Origin: an uncultured Clostridia bacterium
GTDB lineage: Bacteria > Bacillota > Clostridia > Christensenellales > Borkfalkiaceae
Assembly: GCA_947626935.1 (NCBI GenBank)
Contig: CANQUD010000005.1
Span: 1-64,000 of the forward strand
Direction: 5' to 3'
DNA length: 64,000 nt
Positions 46,540 through 55,178 of the stretch are shown piece after piece; the first letter of the stretch is position 1, and every line of letters starts with the position of its first letter. The translations under genes were made by a program, and so were the position numbers. The notes beneath the pieces are model-generated. The model saw only the letters and a program-made list of their open reading frames with translations. It was not told the DNA's origin and did not search any database.

Positions 46540-46573
46540 TCCTTCCCGACCATGCGGGGAGGACTTTTTTATG
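46540..46573 (+). promoter_or_regulatory. Terminator-like hairpin that sequesters the SD of the following gene
   Basis: TCCTTCCC-gaccatgc-GGGGAGGA-CTTTTTT-ATG. Confidence 0.55.
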
Positions 46574-46993
46574 CGGATATTGCGCGGGATCAAGGCAGTT
46601 TTCATCACAACGCTCTCCGTCGCATGCGGAGCGGCGGCGACCTTCCTTCTCCATGCGCCCGTGTTTGAGCGGGGCAATGCGTACGAACTCTACCTCTCTC
46701 CGTCCTCTTCCGCGCTCACCGTCCTCTCGGGCGATCCGCTCCTCGACAAACTGTCCCTTCCCGTCCGCGGGGAGAGCGTCCGCTACGGCGGCGACAAAAA
46801 AGAGGAACTTATCGCGCGGTTTCATGCGGAAATTCTCTTTACGGAGAGCGCCGCGGGCGTCGTCAACTACTATTGCCGTTCTCCCTTCCTCGGGGAAGGC
46901 GTCGTCCTCATGGGGCAGAACGTCAACCTGCACATCGCCGTCTCCGAAGCGCAGACCGCGGTCGGGACCCCCCTTATCTTCGGGGGATTTTGA
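46571..46993 (+). CDS. Hypothetical secreted/membrane protein
   Basis: 140 aa with N-terminal signal/TM; SD ggggagga. Confidence 0.65.
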   Translation: MRILRGIKAVFITTLSVACGAAATFLLHAPVFERGNAYELYLSPSSSALTVLSGDPLLDKLSLPVRGESVRYGGDKKEELIARFHAEILFTESAAGVVNYYCRSPFLGEGVVLMGQNVNLHIAVSEAQTAVGTPLIFGGF

Positions 46994-47055
46994 GAGTTCG
47001 GGTATAAAGACGGAAAAGAGGGGCAATCATCTACATAAAATCGGAGGATATCATC

Positions 47056-47718
47056 ATGAACGAAGAAAACGCAAAACCGAAGAAAAAGAGACTCTTGTAC
47101 TACATTGTTCTGTCCGTATGCGTCCTGCTCCTCATCGCGGCGACCGTCCTCACCGTCTATTTTCTGACGGCAGACACGGGGAACACCCTCGACGTCCCCC
47201 CCGCAACGGGAAATGAAGAAGAGGACAAGCAGCCCGGGGAGACGGATGACAAGCAGCATGAAAACGAACCTTCCGAGCCTTCGGGCGGAGAGGACGCCGT
47301 CAAGTTCGTCTCTCCCATCGACGGGGCGAAGTACACGGTCGAGTACAACGTCATCTATACGAACGAGACGCTCGGCTGGATCTACCGTCACAAGGCGGTC
47401 GACTTCGACGCGAAGGCGGGAACGGAAGTCAAGTGCATGGCGGACGGCAAAGTCGAGACCATCTCCTACAGCGAGGAGACGGGGAACATCGTGCTCGTCG
47501 ACCACGGTGACGGATTAAAGACCCTCTACCGCTTTGTGGAACCCGACAGCAAGCTCCGCGAGGGGGCGACGGTCAAGAAGGGAGAAACGCTCGGCGTCGT
47601 CGCGGAAGCGTACGGCATCGAGCACAAGGACGGCGAACATCTCCACCTCGAAGTGGAACTCAACGGCAAGGCGGCGGACCCTACGGAGTATCTCGGAGCC
47701 GTGCTCGAGGAAAAATAA
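47056..47718 (+). CDS. M23 peptidase-fold membrane protein (SpoIIQ-like)
   Basis: N-terminal TM; HKAVDFDAKAGTEVKCMADGKVETISYSEETGNIVLVDHGDGLKTLY...HLHLEVELNG. Confidence 0.82.
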   Translation: MNEENAKPKKKRLLYYIVLSVCVLLLIAATVLTVYFLTADTGNTLDVPPATGNEEEDKQPGETDDKQHENEPSEPSGGEDAVKFVSPIDGAKYTVEYNVIYTNETLGWIYRHKAVDFDAKAGTEVKCMADGKVETISYSEETGNIVLVDHGDGLKTLYRFVEPDSKLREGATVKKGETLGVVAEAYGIEHKDGEHLHLEVELNGKAADPTEYLGAVLEEK

Positions 47719-47728
47719 TTCCCCCGAA

Positions 47729-47754
47729 AATCGGCGGTCATCCGCCGATTTTTT
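47729..47754 (+). terminator. Intrinsic terminator
   Basis: aatcggcggtcatccgccgatttttt. Confidence 0.88.
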
Positions 47755-47814
47755 GTGCCGAAAAGAGGTCCGAGTCCGAATTCCCGCTTTCTTTCGGCAA
47801 CTTCGAAGAAGCGC

Positions 47815-47843
47815 TTGCTTTTTTCGCGCGGATACACTATAAT
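47815..47843 (+). promoter_or_regulatory. trmL promoter, predicted leaderless
   Basis: TTGCTT-17 bp-TATAAT; ATG 47850 after 6 nt. Confidence 0.75.
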
Positions 47844-47849
47844 AGAGCC

Positions 47850-48344
47850 ATGTTCCATGTCGTACTGGTAGAACCCGAGATCCCGCAGAACACGGGGAAT
47901 ATCGCAAGGACGTGCGCCGCGACGGGGTGCGAACTTCACCTTATCAAGCCGCTCGGCTTCGACCTCTCGGAGAGGGCGATCCGCCGCGCGGGTCTCGACT
48001 ATTGGCACCTCGTCAAGATCAGTGTGCACGAGAGTTTTGAGGAGCTTTGCGCCCTCTATCCGTCCGCCCGTTTCCGCTTCTTCACGACAAAAGCCCGCAA
48101 ATGCTACACGGACATGCCGTATGCGGACGGGGACTTTCTCGTGTTCGGCAAGGAAACGAAGGGACTGGACGAGGAATTGCTCGTCGGGCACAGAGAGGAC
48201 TGCGTGCGCATTCCCATGATCGGGGAAAGCCGCTCCCTCAATCTCTCCAACGCCGTCGCGGTCGCCGTGTACGAGGCGTTCCGCCAAATCGGCTTCGAGG
48301 GGCTTCAGCAAGAGGGGGATCTGCACAGACTGTCATGGGATTGA
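47850..48344 (+). CDS. trmL: tRNA (cytidine/uridine-34 2'-O)-methyltransferase, TrmL family
   Basis: MFHVVLVEPEIPQNTGNIARTCAATGCELHLIKPLGFDL...LVFGKETKGL...RSLNLSNAVAVAVYEAFRQ. Confidence 0.92.
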   Translation: MFHVVLVEPEIPQNTGNIARTCAATGCELHLIKPLGFDLSERAIRRAGLDYWHLVKISVHESFEELCALYPSARFRFFTTKARKCYTDMPYADGDFLVFGKETKGLDEELLVGHREDCVRIPMIGESRSLNLSNAVAVAVYEAFRQIGFEGLQQEGDLHRLSWD

Positions 48345-49420
48345 GTCCGAAAATACGCAAATGGGGTACGATTTTGTTGGCGTTTCTCTTCGGAGCCGCC
48401 TTCACCGTCGTCCTGTTTTTGCCCTATCCGTCGAGGGTGGGGACGGAAAACGATTCCTTCCGCATCGTCTGGCAGGACGGAAGGGTCTCCGAGGAGAACT
48501 TTGCAGAGGCGTACGCGTGCCTTTCGGGCATCTCCGAAACGGGCGACGTGCTCCTTGCGCGGGGAGACCAAATCGGCACATATGTGACGAGCTTTGAGAT
48601 GAAAGAGGCGATCTCCGACCTCAAAAACGGCGATCTTGCGCCCATGCTCGCCATGGGTTATGACCTCGACCGCCTCGAACGCGCCGCGCTCTTCCATGTC
48701 TACGGAAACACCCTCTATTACGACGAGGGGGACCTTTTTTCCTTCAACGGCGAGCGGGTCGTTTTTCTCGATACGGTCAAAAAGGCGGAACGGGTCATGG
48801 TTACGGGCGGAAGTCTGCCCGCATCCGTCCTTCTCCTCACCGAGGCGGAGACTCTCGTCGTCGGCGATCGGGCGGAACTTTCCCACAGGACACTTGACGG
48901 CACGTCCGTCAAGGTCGAGGGAAGGGGCAGATATGCGACGGAAGAGGGGGCAATCCTCGATACGTCGCTCGGGAAGAGCCTCGTCGCGGGGCAGCCCTTG
49001 GCGGAAGCGATCTGCGTTCCCGATGTCGCCGCCTGCAAACAGGGAGCGCTCCTTCCCTGCCGAAACCTCGTCCGTCTCGAGCTTCCCTTTGTCGGGAGCG
49101 GACCCGTCGCCGCGGGAGACCTGTTCCATGGCGAACTCGGCTATCTCTTCTCGGATGGCGGGAACTACGCCATTCCCGCGACGCTCACGGAAGTGAAGAT
49201 ACGGGGCGGCGTCCTCGTCTCCACGGCATTCTATGCCTGCAGACAGATCGAATCGGTCGACGCGTGCGGCGTTCCGAGGGGGAACATCGAGCGGGACGCC
49301 TTTGCGGGGCTGGAGTCCCTGCGCTATCTGCACACGCCGCGCGAGGACGTGACGCTGCAGGGCAATTTCTCCGCACGGAAGGCGCCGTGCGGCTGTACGA
49401 TCTACGAAAGAAGGGGGTAA
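48335..49420 (+). CDS. Hypothetical membrane-anchored protein, leucine-rich-repeat-like C-terminus
   Basis: N-terminal TM; overlaps the trmL 3' end; C-terminal ATLTEVKIRGG...AFYACRQIESVDAC pattern. Confidence 0.6.
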   Translation: MGLSPKIRKWGTILLAFLFGAAFTVVLFLPYPSRVGTENDSFRIVWQDGRVSEENFAEAYACLSGISETGDVLLARGDQIGTYVTSFEMKEAISDLKNGDLAPMLAMGYDLDRLERAALFHVYGNTLYYDEGDLFSFNGERVVFLDTVKKAERVMVTGGSLPASVLLLTEAETLVVGDRAELSHRTLDGTSVKVEGRGRYATEEGAILDTSLGKSLVAGQPLAEAICVPDVAACKQGALLPCRNLVRLELPFVGSGPVAAGDLFHGELGYLFSDGGNYAIPATLTEVKIRGGVLVSTAFYACRQIESVDACGVPRGNIERDAFAGLESLRYLHTPREDVTLQGNFSARKAPCGCTIYERRG

Positions 49421-49424
49421 ACGC

Positions 49425-50999
49425 TTGAAAAAGTTCTTCAAGAAAGTATTCAGCAGATTTCCGTTCGTTGCGCTCACGATCATCTTCCTCATGCTGCTCT
49501 TTTTCGTCCTGCTCATCGGGGGATTTTTCCTCGCGGAAGTCATCGTCACCGAACTTCTTCCCCAATCGGAACCGTACGTCACGGCGATCGTCACCGTGCT
49601 CGACTATCTCGTTCTCATCATCGCCGTCATCAACGCCGCCAACCGCGACATGGTCCCCGAGACAAAGATCCCGTGGCTCCTCTGCATCGTCGTTCTGAAC
49701 TTGCTCGGCGTGTTTATCTACATTCTCTTCTCGTCCCACCGTCCCTCGCGGCGGAGCAGAAAGCTCTATGCACGGCTGTACGCGCAGGAGAAGCTGTCCC
49801 CCGTGCAGTCCATTCCCAAAGAAGAACTGCGGGAGAATCTGGGGCATTGGGCGAACATCAGCGAGGCGCTCTGCGTCGTCGAATCGCAGTCCGTCGCAAA
49901 GAGAAACACCGCGACGGAATATTTCCCCACGGGGGAGAAGTTCTTTGCCCGCGTGACGGAGGACCTCAAGAAGGCGGAGAAGTTCATCTTTTTGGAGTAC
50001 TTCATTCTCGAACAGGGCAAGTTCTGGGACACGCTCCTCGACATTCTCGTCCAAAAGGCGGGCGAGGGAGTCGAAGTTCGCGTCATGTACGACGACATCG
50101 GGTCGATGGGGAAGGTCAGCGCGGGCTACTATAAAAAACTGCGGAAGCTGGGACTTTCGGCACAGAAGTTCAATCCCTTCGTCCCCGTCGTCACGACGCT
50201 GCACAACAACCGCGACCACAGGAAGATCCTCGTGATCGACGGAAAGATCGGCTACACGGGCGGACTCAACCTCGCCGACGAGTACATCAACGAGACCCAC
50301 CCCTTCGGCGAATGGAAGGACAACGCCGTCCGCCTCGAGGGAGAGGGCGTTCTCGGGCTTACAAAGATGTTTTTGGGAATGTATCAGCTCACGACCAAGG
50401 TCGTCGAGGACATTTCGCCCTATCTCGTTTCCCACTCCGCAGAGGGGAAAGGATATGTGCAGGTGTACGGCAGCGGACCCGTTCCCATGTACGAGAGGCA
50501 CCTCGCCGAGGATGTGTACGTCAACATGCTCGACGCCGCCCACGATTACATCTGGATCATGACGCCCTACCTCATCATCGATTACAGGATGAAGCAGGCG
50601 CTCATCCTTGCGGCGAGAAGGGGGGTGGACGTCCGCATCGTGACCCCCCACATTCCCGACAAGAAACTGGCGTTCGGGCTGACCCGCTCGAACTATATGG
50701 CGCTCATCAAAGGGGGCGTCAAGATCTACGAATTTACGCCCGGGTTCGTGCACGCCAAGACCTTTTTGGCGGACGACAAGACAGCGGTCGTCGGGACGGT
50801 CAACCTCGACTACCGCTCCTTCCTCTATCACTTCGAGGACGGCGTGCTGATGTTCGGGACGGACGTGCTCCCCGACATCAAGCGAGACTTCGAGGAGACC
50901 TTTGAAAGGTCCGCCCTGCAGTCGCGGGAAGATGCACGGAAGAGTCCCGTCTGGCGCGGGCTGTGCGAGATCGCCAAGATCTTCGCCCCGCTGTTTTAA
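49425..50999 (+). CDS. cls: Cardiolipin synthase (phospholipase D family)
   Basis: Two HKD motifs (HNNRDHRKILVIDGKIGYTGGLN; FVHAKTFLADDKTAVVGTVNLD), N-terminal TMs; TTG start. Confidence 0.9.
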   Translation: MKKFFKKVFSRFPFVALTIIFLMLLFFVLLIGGFFLAEVIVTELLPQSEPYVTAIVTVLDYLVLIIAVINAANRDMVPETKIPWLLCIVVLNLLGVFIYILFSSHRPSRRSRKLYARLYAQEKLSPVQSIPKEELRENLGHWANISEALCVVESQSVAKRNTATEYFPTGEKFFARVTEDLKKAEKFIFLEYFILEQGKFWDTLLDILVQKAGEGVEVRVMYDDIGSMGKVSAGYYKKLRKLGLSAQKFNPFVPVVTTLHNNRDHRKILVIDGKIGYTGGLNLADEYINETHPFGEWKDNAVRLEGEGVLGLTKMFLGMYQLTTKVVEDISPYLVSHSAEGKGYVQVYGSGPVPMYERHLAEDVYVNMLDAAHDYIWIMTPYLIIDYRMKQALILAARRGVDVRIVTPHIPDKKLAFGLTRSNYMALIKGGVKIYEFTPGFVHAKTFLADDKTAVVGTVNLDYRSFLYHFEDGVLMFGTDVLPDIKRDFEETFERSALQSREDARKSPVWRGLCEIAKIFAPLF

Positions 51000-51000
51000 G

Positions 51001-51375
51001 GATGCCGTGGAATGCGGTGACCCACCCCCCTACCCCCCTCCCACGGAGGGGGTAGAGCCTACCCCTTCGGGGGGGAGGCTCCCGCGTAGCGGGTGGTGGG
51101 GGGGGACTGTGTCTCTCTGCTCCGCGCGTTTGTCGGGATCCTTCGCTTCGCTCCGGATGAGCGGTCGCGCTGCGCGTCGCCTTTACGTCATTTCGAGGGC
51201 AAAGCCCGAGAAATCTCAAAGGACGAGATTCCTCACATACGTTCGGAATGACGTAAGAAATCGCGCGGGGCGGAATGACGTAAGAAATCGCGCGGGCGGA
51301 ATGACGTGCGGTTCTCTGCTCCGCGCGTTTGTCGGAATCCTTCGCTTCGCTCCGGATGAACGCTGTGCGCTCTTT
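51001..51375. repeat. Mosaic intergenic repeat block I
   Basis: gcctaccccttcgggggggaggctcccgcgtagcgggtggtgggggggg identical in pattern to block A; two ctctgctccgcgcgtttgtcggratccttcgcttcgctccggatga copies. Confidence 0.85.
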
Positions 51376-51385
51376 TTGAATTCTT

Positions 51386-51640
51386 ATGATCCATTCTCTT
51401 TCCGGCGGGGTGATCGCCGACAATGAATTTCAAACGTATGCAAAGGTGCGCGTGGGGGATGTCCCCGCGTGGTATCTCTGTCCCTTCAAGGCGGAAGCGG
51501 GGGACGTCGTCCTCGTGCCGACCGCGGGCGGGACGGCGGAGGGGGTCGTCGAGCGGATCGAGACCCATACGCCGCAGACTGCGCCCGTCTCCCCCAAACG
51601 CGCGAGGGAAATTCTCTGCGTCGTGACGAAAAAGTCTTGA
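51386..51640 (+). CDS. Hypothetical protein, PriA N-terminal-like fold suspected
   Basis: 84 aa, ADNEFQTYAKVRVGDVPAWYLCPFKAEAGDVVLVPTAGGTAEGVVERIETH. Confidence 0.5.
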   Translation: MIHSLSGGVIADNEFQTYAKVRVGDVPAWYLCPFKAEAGDVVLVPTAGGTAEGVVERIETHTPQTAPVSPKRAREILCVVTKKS

Positions 51641-51665
51641 CAGGACCGCATAGATATGGTACAAT
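51637..51665 (+). promoter_or_regulatory. mntP promoter
   Basis: TTGACA-17 bp-TACAAT. Confidence 0.85.
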
Positions 51666-51669
51666 CGGG

Positions 51670-51790
51670 TCAGTCATAGGGGAGTAGTCGGTCCGTAAGG
51701 GCGGTCATATCCACAGAGTGCGGGGAACCCCGCGGGTATTTCATGAAACGACGAGACTTATGCGCGATTTTCGCGTGTAAGTCTTTTTTT
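51670..51790 (+). promoter_or_regulatory. yybP-ykoY-type (Mn2+) riboswitch with intrinsic terminator
   Basis: CATAGGGGAGTAG core; candidate P1 CATAGG/CTTATG; terminator GACTTATGCGCGA-ttt-TCGCGTGTAAGTC-TTTTTTT; located directly upstream of mntP. Confidence 0.72.
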
Positions 51791-51820
51791 CACCGAATCG
51801 GCGGAAAAAAAGGAGAAAGC

Positions 51821-52399
51821 ATGCAGCTTTGGGAACTCTTTCTGATCGGTGCGGCGCTCTCGATGGACGCGTTCGCCGTCAGCATGACGGACGGCATGAC
51901 GGAGCCGCACATGAAGCCGTGGAAGGCGATCCTCATCGCCCTCCTTTTCGGCGTGTTCCAAGGCGTGATGCCCGTCATCGGCTACTACTTCAGCTCGATC
52001 TTCGCGTCCCTTGTGGAGAAGATCGCCCCGTGGCTCTCCTTTGCCATTCTCCTCATCCTCGGCGGGAAAATGGTCATAGATTTCATTTTGGGACAGCGCA
52101 GCGGGAGAAAAGAGGTGCGCGGAACGGGCGCTATGAAGCTCCTCGTGCAGGCGGTCGCGACGTCGATCGACGCGCTCGCCGTCGGCGTCACCTTCCTCGC
52201 CACCGATACGGCGGGGGGGCTCCCGCTCCACATCGCGCTGTGCGGTCTCGTCATCTGCGCGATCACCTTTGCGTTCAGCATCGCCGCCGTCCTCATCGGA
52301 AGGAAGGCGGGGGACAAATTCGCCGACAAGGCACAGCTCATCGGGGGACTCGTTCTCATCGGCATCGGCGTCAAAATTTTGATCGAAGGGTTGATTTGA
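51821..52399 (+). CDS. mntP: Manganese efflux pump MntP
   Basis: MQLWELFLIGAALSMDAFAVSMTDGM...ATSIDALAVGVTFL duplicated DA(F/L)AV motifs. Confidence 0.9.
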   Translation: MQLWELFLIGAALSMDAFAVSMTDGMTEPHMKPWKAILIALLFGVFQGVMPVIGYYFSSIFASLVEKIAPWLSFAILLILGGKMVIDFILGQRSGRKEVRGTGAMKLLVQAVATSIDALAVGVTFLATDTAGGLPLHIALCGLVICAITFAFSIAAVLIGRKAGDKFADKAQLIGGLVLIGIGVKILIEGLI

Positions 52400-52424
52400 C
52401 TTTTATCGATCACCATGATATACT
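52396..52424 (+). promoter_or_regulatory. Promoter of CaCA antiporter
   Basis: TTGACT-17 bp-TATACT. Confidence 0.78.
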
Positions 52425-52445
52425 GACAGGGACAGGAAAACGAAA

Positions 52446-53459
52446 ATGCTCTATCTTTGGATCTTTTTATTGATCGTCGGGTTCGCGCTCCTCATCAAGG
52501 GCGCCGACTGGTTCGTGGACGGAAGCGCGGGGATCGCGGGGAAGTGCCGCATTTCCCCCCTCATCATCGGGCTTACGGTCGTCGCATTCGGGACGAGCGC
52601 TCCCGAGCTTTGCGTCTCGGTGACTTCCGCCATTCAGAGCTGGTCCGATCCGACGGTCTCGGACATCTCGATCGGCAACGTCCTCGGCAGCAATATCGTC
52701 AATATCTTGTTGATCTTGGGGGTCTCGGCGCTCTTCCACAGCCTGCCCGTGCAGAAAAATTCCCTCGTCCTCGACATGCCCGTGCTCCTTCTCATCTCCG
52801 CCCTCGTCATCGGACTCGGGGTCTGGTTCAACGCCCTCAACTGGTGGGACGGACTCATCTTTCTCGTCATCTTTGCGGGATACATGTTCCTGCTCATCCG
52901 CGGCGCAGTCAAACAGCACAGGGAAGAGGGGGAAGCTCCCCCGCGGGAAGAGGCTCCGCCCAAGGGCAAAATCGGGACATGGATGCGGAAAATGGAGCAA
53001 AAAGTATGGTTCCTCATCCTGCTTGCCGTCGTGGGACTTGCAATGGTCGTCGGCGGGGGGACCCTGCTCGTCGACAACGCAAAGAAGATCGCGGAGTACT
53101 TCAACGTCTCCAACCGCATCATCGGGCTTACCGTCGTCGCGCTCGGGACGTCTCTTCCCGAACTCGTCACGTCCGTCGTCGCGGCGATCAAGGGGGAGAC
53201 GGACATCGCCGTCGGCAACATCATCGGCAGCAATATCTTCAATATCCTGCTCGTTTTGGGCGTCAGCTCCCTCTTCTTCCCCCTTCCCTTCACGACGGCG
53301 GGGATGGCGAGCAACCTCATCGACGCCTGCGTCGCCTTCGGGGCGGCGGCGCTCCTCTTCGGGCTGTCCCTCATCAAGGGGCACAAGCTCGGCAAGATCG
53401 CGGGAGCCGTCATGGTCTCCTGTTTCCTCGGATACTATATTTATCTCTTTCTCGCTTGA
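52446..53459 (+). CDS. Calcium/sodium antiporter (CaCA family)
   Basis: Duplicated GLTVVAFGTSAPEL...GNVLGSNIVNILLILG and GLTVVALGTSLPELVTS...GNIIGSNIFNILLVLG. Confidence 0.92.
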   Translation: MLYLWIFLLIVGFALLIKGADWFVDGSAGIAGKCRISPLIIGLTVVAFGTSAPELCVSVTSAIQSWSDPTVSDISIGNVLGSNIVNILLILGVSALFHSLPVQKNSLVLDMPVLLLISALVIGLGVWFNALNWWDGLIFLVIFAGYMFLLIRGAVKQHREEGEAPPREEAPPKGKIGTWMRKMEQKVWFLILLAVVGLAMVVGGGTLLVDNAKKIAEYFNVSNRIIGLTVVALGTSLPELVTSVVAAIKGETDIAVGNIIGSNIFNILLVLGVSSLFFPLPFTTAGMASNLIDACVAFGAAALLFGLSLIKGHKLGKIAGAVMVSCFLGYYIYLFLA

Positions 53460-53468
53460 GAGGTCGTC

Positions 53469-55178
53469 TTGAAATATCTTCGGAAAAGTCTCAACGCCTA
53501 TAAAAAGGAAGCGATCCTCTCGCCCCTGTTCAAACTCTTCGAGGCATGTATGGAACTCGTCGTGCCTCTCGTCGTCGCGCACATCGTCGACGTCGGCATC
53601 GCACAGGCGGACAGGGGATATATCGTCCACGGGATCCTCGTCCTCGTCGCCTTCGGGGCGGCGGGGCTTCTGTTTGCGCTCACGGCGCAGTACTTTGCCG
53701 CCAAGGCGGCGGTGGGGACCTCGGCGGAGTTGAGAAGGGAGCTCTTTACGAAACTGCAGGCGCTCTCCTATGAGGATATCGACCTCATCGGCACGCCGCA
53801 GATGATCACTCTCATGACGAGCGACATCAATCAGGTGCAGGCGGGGGTCAACCATACGCTCCGTCTCCTTCTGCGCTCTCCCATCATCGTCTTTGGGGCG
53901 GCGGTCATGGCGTTCACGGTCGATGTCTATGCGGGACTCGTATTCGTCGCCCTCATTCCCGTCCTGACAGCCGCCATCGTCACCGTCATGGCGGTCTGTA
54001 CCCCCCTCTACAGGAAGGTGCAGGAGAAGCTCGACGGCGTCAACCTCTCCGTCCGCGAAAACTTGCAGGGCGTGCGGGTGATCAGGGCATTCTGCCGAGA
54101 AAAAGAAGAACTTGCGGTGTTTAACGGGCGGAACGCTGACCTTCGCGCCGCACAGAAGAGGGCGGGAAGGATCTCCGCTGTCACGAATCCGATCACCTTC
54201 TGCCTCGTCAATCTCGCCGTCATCCTGCTCGTCTATGTCGGCGGTATCCGCATCAGCGTCGGCGCTCTCGAACAGGGGGACGTCATCGCGCTGTACTTCT
54301 ACATCACGATCATTCTGACCGAGCTTGTCAAGCTCGCAAACTTCATCTATATCGTCGTGAAGGCGGTCTCTTCCATGCGCCGCATCGGGAAAGTCCTCGA
54401 CCTTTCGGACGAACCGTCCCTTTTCCTTCCCCCCGAACGGGAAGAGGGGGAGACGGCGGTCTCCTTCGAGAACGTCACCTTCACCTACCGCGGCGGCGGG
54501 GCGCCCGCGCTCTGTGACATCGCCTTCTCCGTCAAGCGGGGAGAGACGGTGGGGATCCTCGGCGGAACGGGGTCGGGAAAGAGCACGCTCGTCAACCTCA
54601 TTCCGCGATTTTATCGGACAGGGGTCGGAAAAGTCAGGGTCAACGGCGCAGATGTGGACGCCATTCCCAAGGATACATTGCGGAACGAAGTCGCCGTCGT
54701 GCCCCAAAAATCGCTCATCTTCCGCGGCACGATCCGCTCCAATCTCCTCTGGGGGAATGACGGCGCGACGGAAGAGGACCTTTTGGCGGCGGTCGGGATC
54801 GCACAGGCAGCCGACGTCGTCGAGGCGAAGGGGGGACTGGACGGCGAGATCGCACAGGAAGGCAAGAATTTGTCGGGCGGACAGCGGCAGAGGCTCTCCA
54901 TTGCCCGCGCCCTCGTGCGCAAGCCGAAGATCCTCATCCTCGACGACAGCGCGTCTGCGCTCGACTATGCGACCGATCTCAAGCTCCGCACCGCCCTCAA
55001 GGGGCTGGACTGCACGACATTCATCGTCTCCCAGCGCACCGTTTCCGTCCGCCATGCGGACAAGATCGTCGTGCTCGAAGAGGGCAGGATCGCGGGGCTG
55101 GGGACCCATGAGGAACTCCTCAAAAATTGCGGGTTATATCGCGAGATCGACGCTTCCCAAGGGGGTGACGAGGCATGA
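53469..55178 (+). CDS. ABC exporter half-transporter (degenerate Walker B)
   Basis: GGTGSGKSTLVNLIPRFY, LSGGQRQRLSIARAL, ILILDDSASALD. Confidence 0.92.
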   Translation: MKYLRKSLNAYKKEAILSPLFKLFEACMELVVPLVVAHIVDVGIAQADRGYIVHGILVLVAFGAAGLLFALTAQYFAAKAAVGTSAELRRELFTKLQALSYEDIDLIGTPQMITLMTSDINQVQAGVNHTLRLLLRSPIIVFGAAVMAFTVDVYAGLVFVALIPVLTAAIVTVMAVCTPLYRKVQEKLDGVNLSVRENLQGVRVIRAFCREKEELAVFNGRNADLRAAQKRAGRISAVTNPITFCLVNLAVILLVYVGGIRISVGALEQGDVIALYFYITIILTELVKLANFIYIVVKAVSSMRRIGKVLDLSDEPSLFLPPEREEGETAVSFENVTFTYRGGGAPALCDIAFSVKRGETVGILGGTGSGKSTLVNLIPRFYRTGVGKVRVNGADVDAIPKDTLRNEVAVVPQKSLIFRGTIRSNLLWGNDGATEEDLLAAVGIAQAADVVEAKGGLDGEIAQEGKNLSGGQRQRLSIARALVRKPKILILDDSASALDYATDLKLRTALKGLDCTTFIVSQRTVSVRHADKIVVLEEGRIAGLGTHEELLKNCGLYREIDASQGGDEA

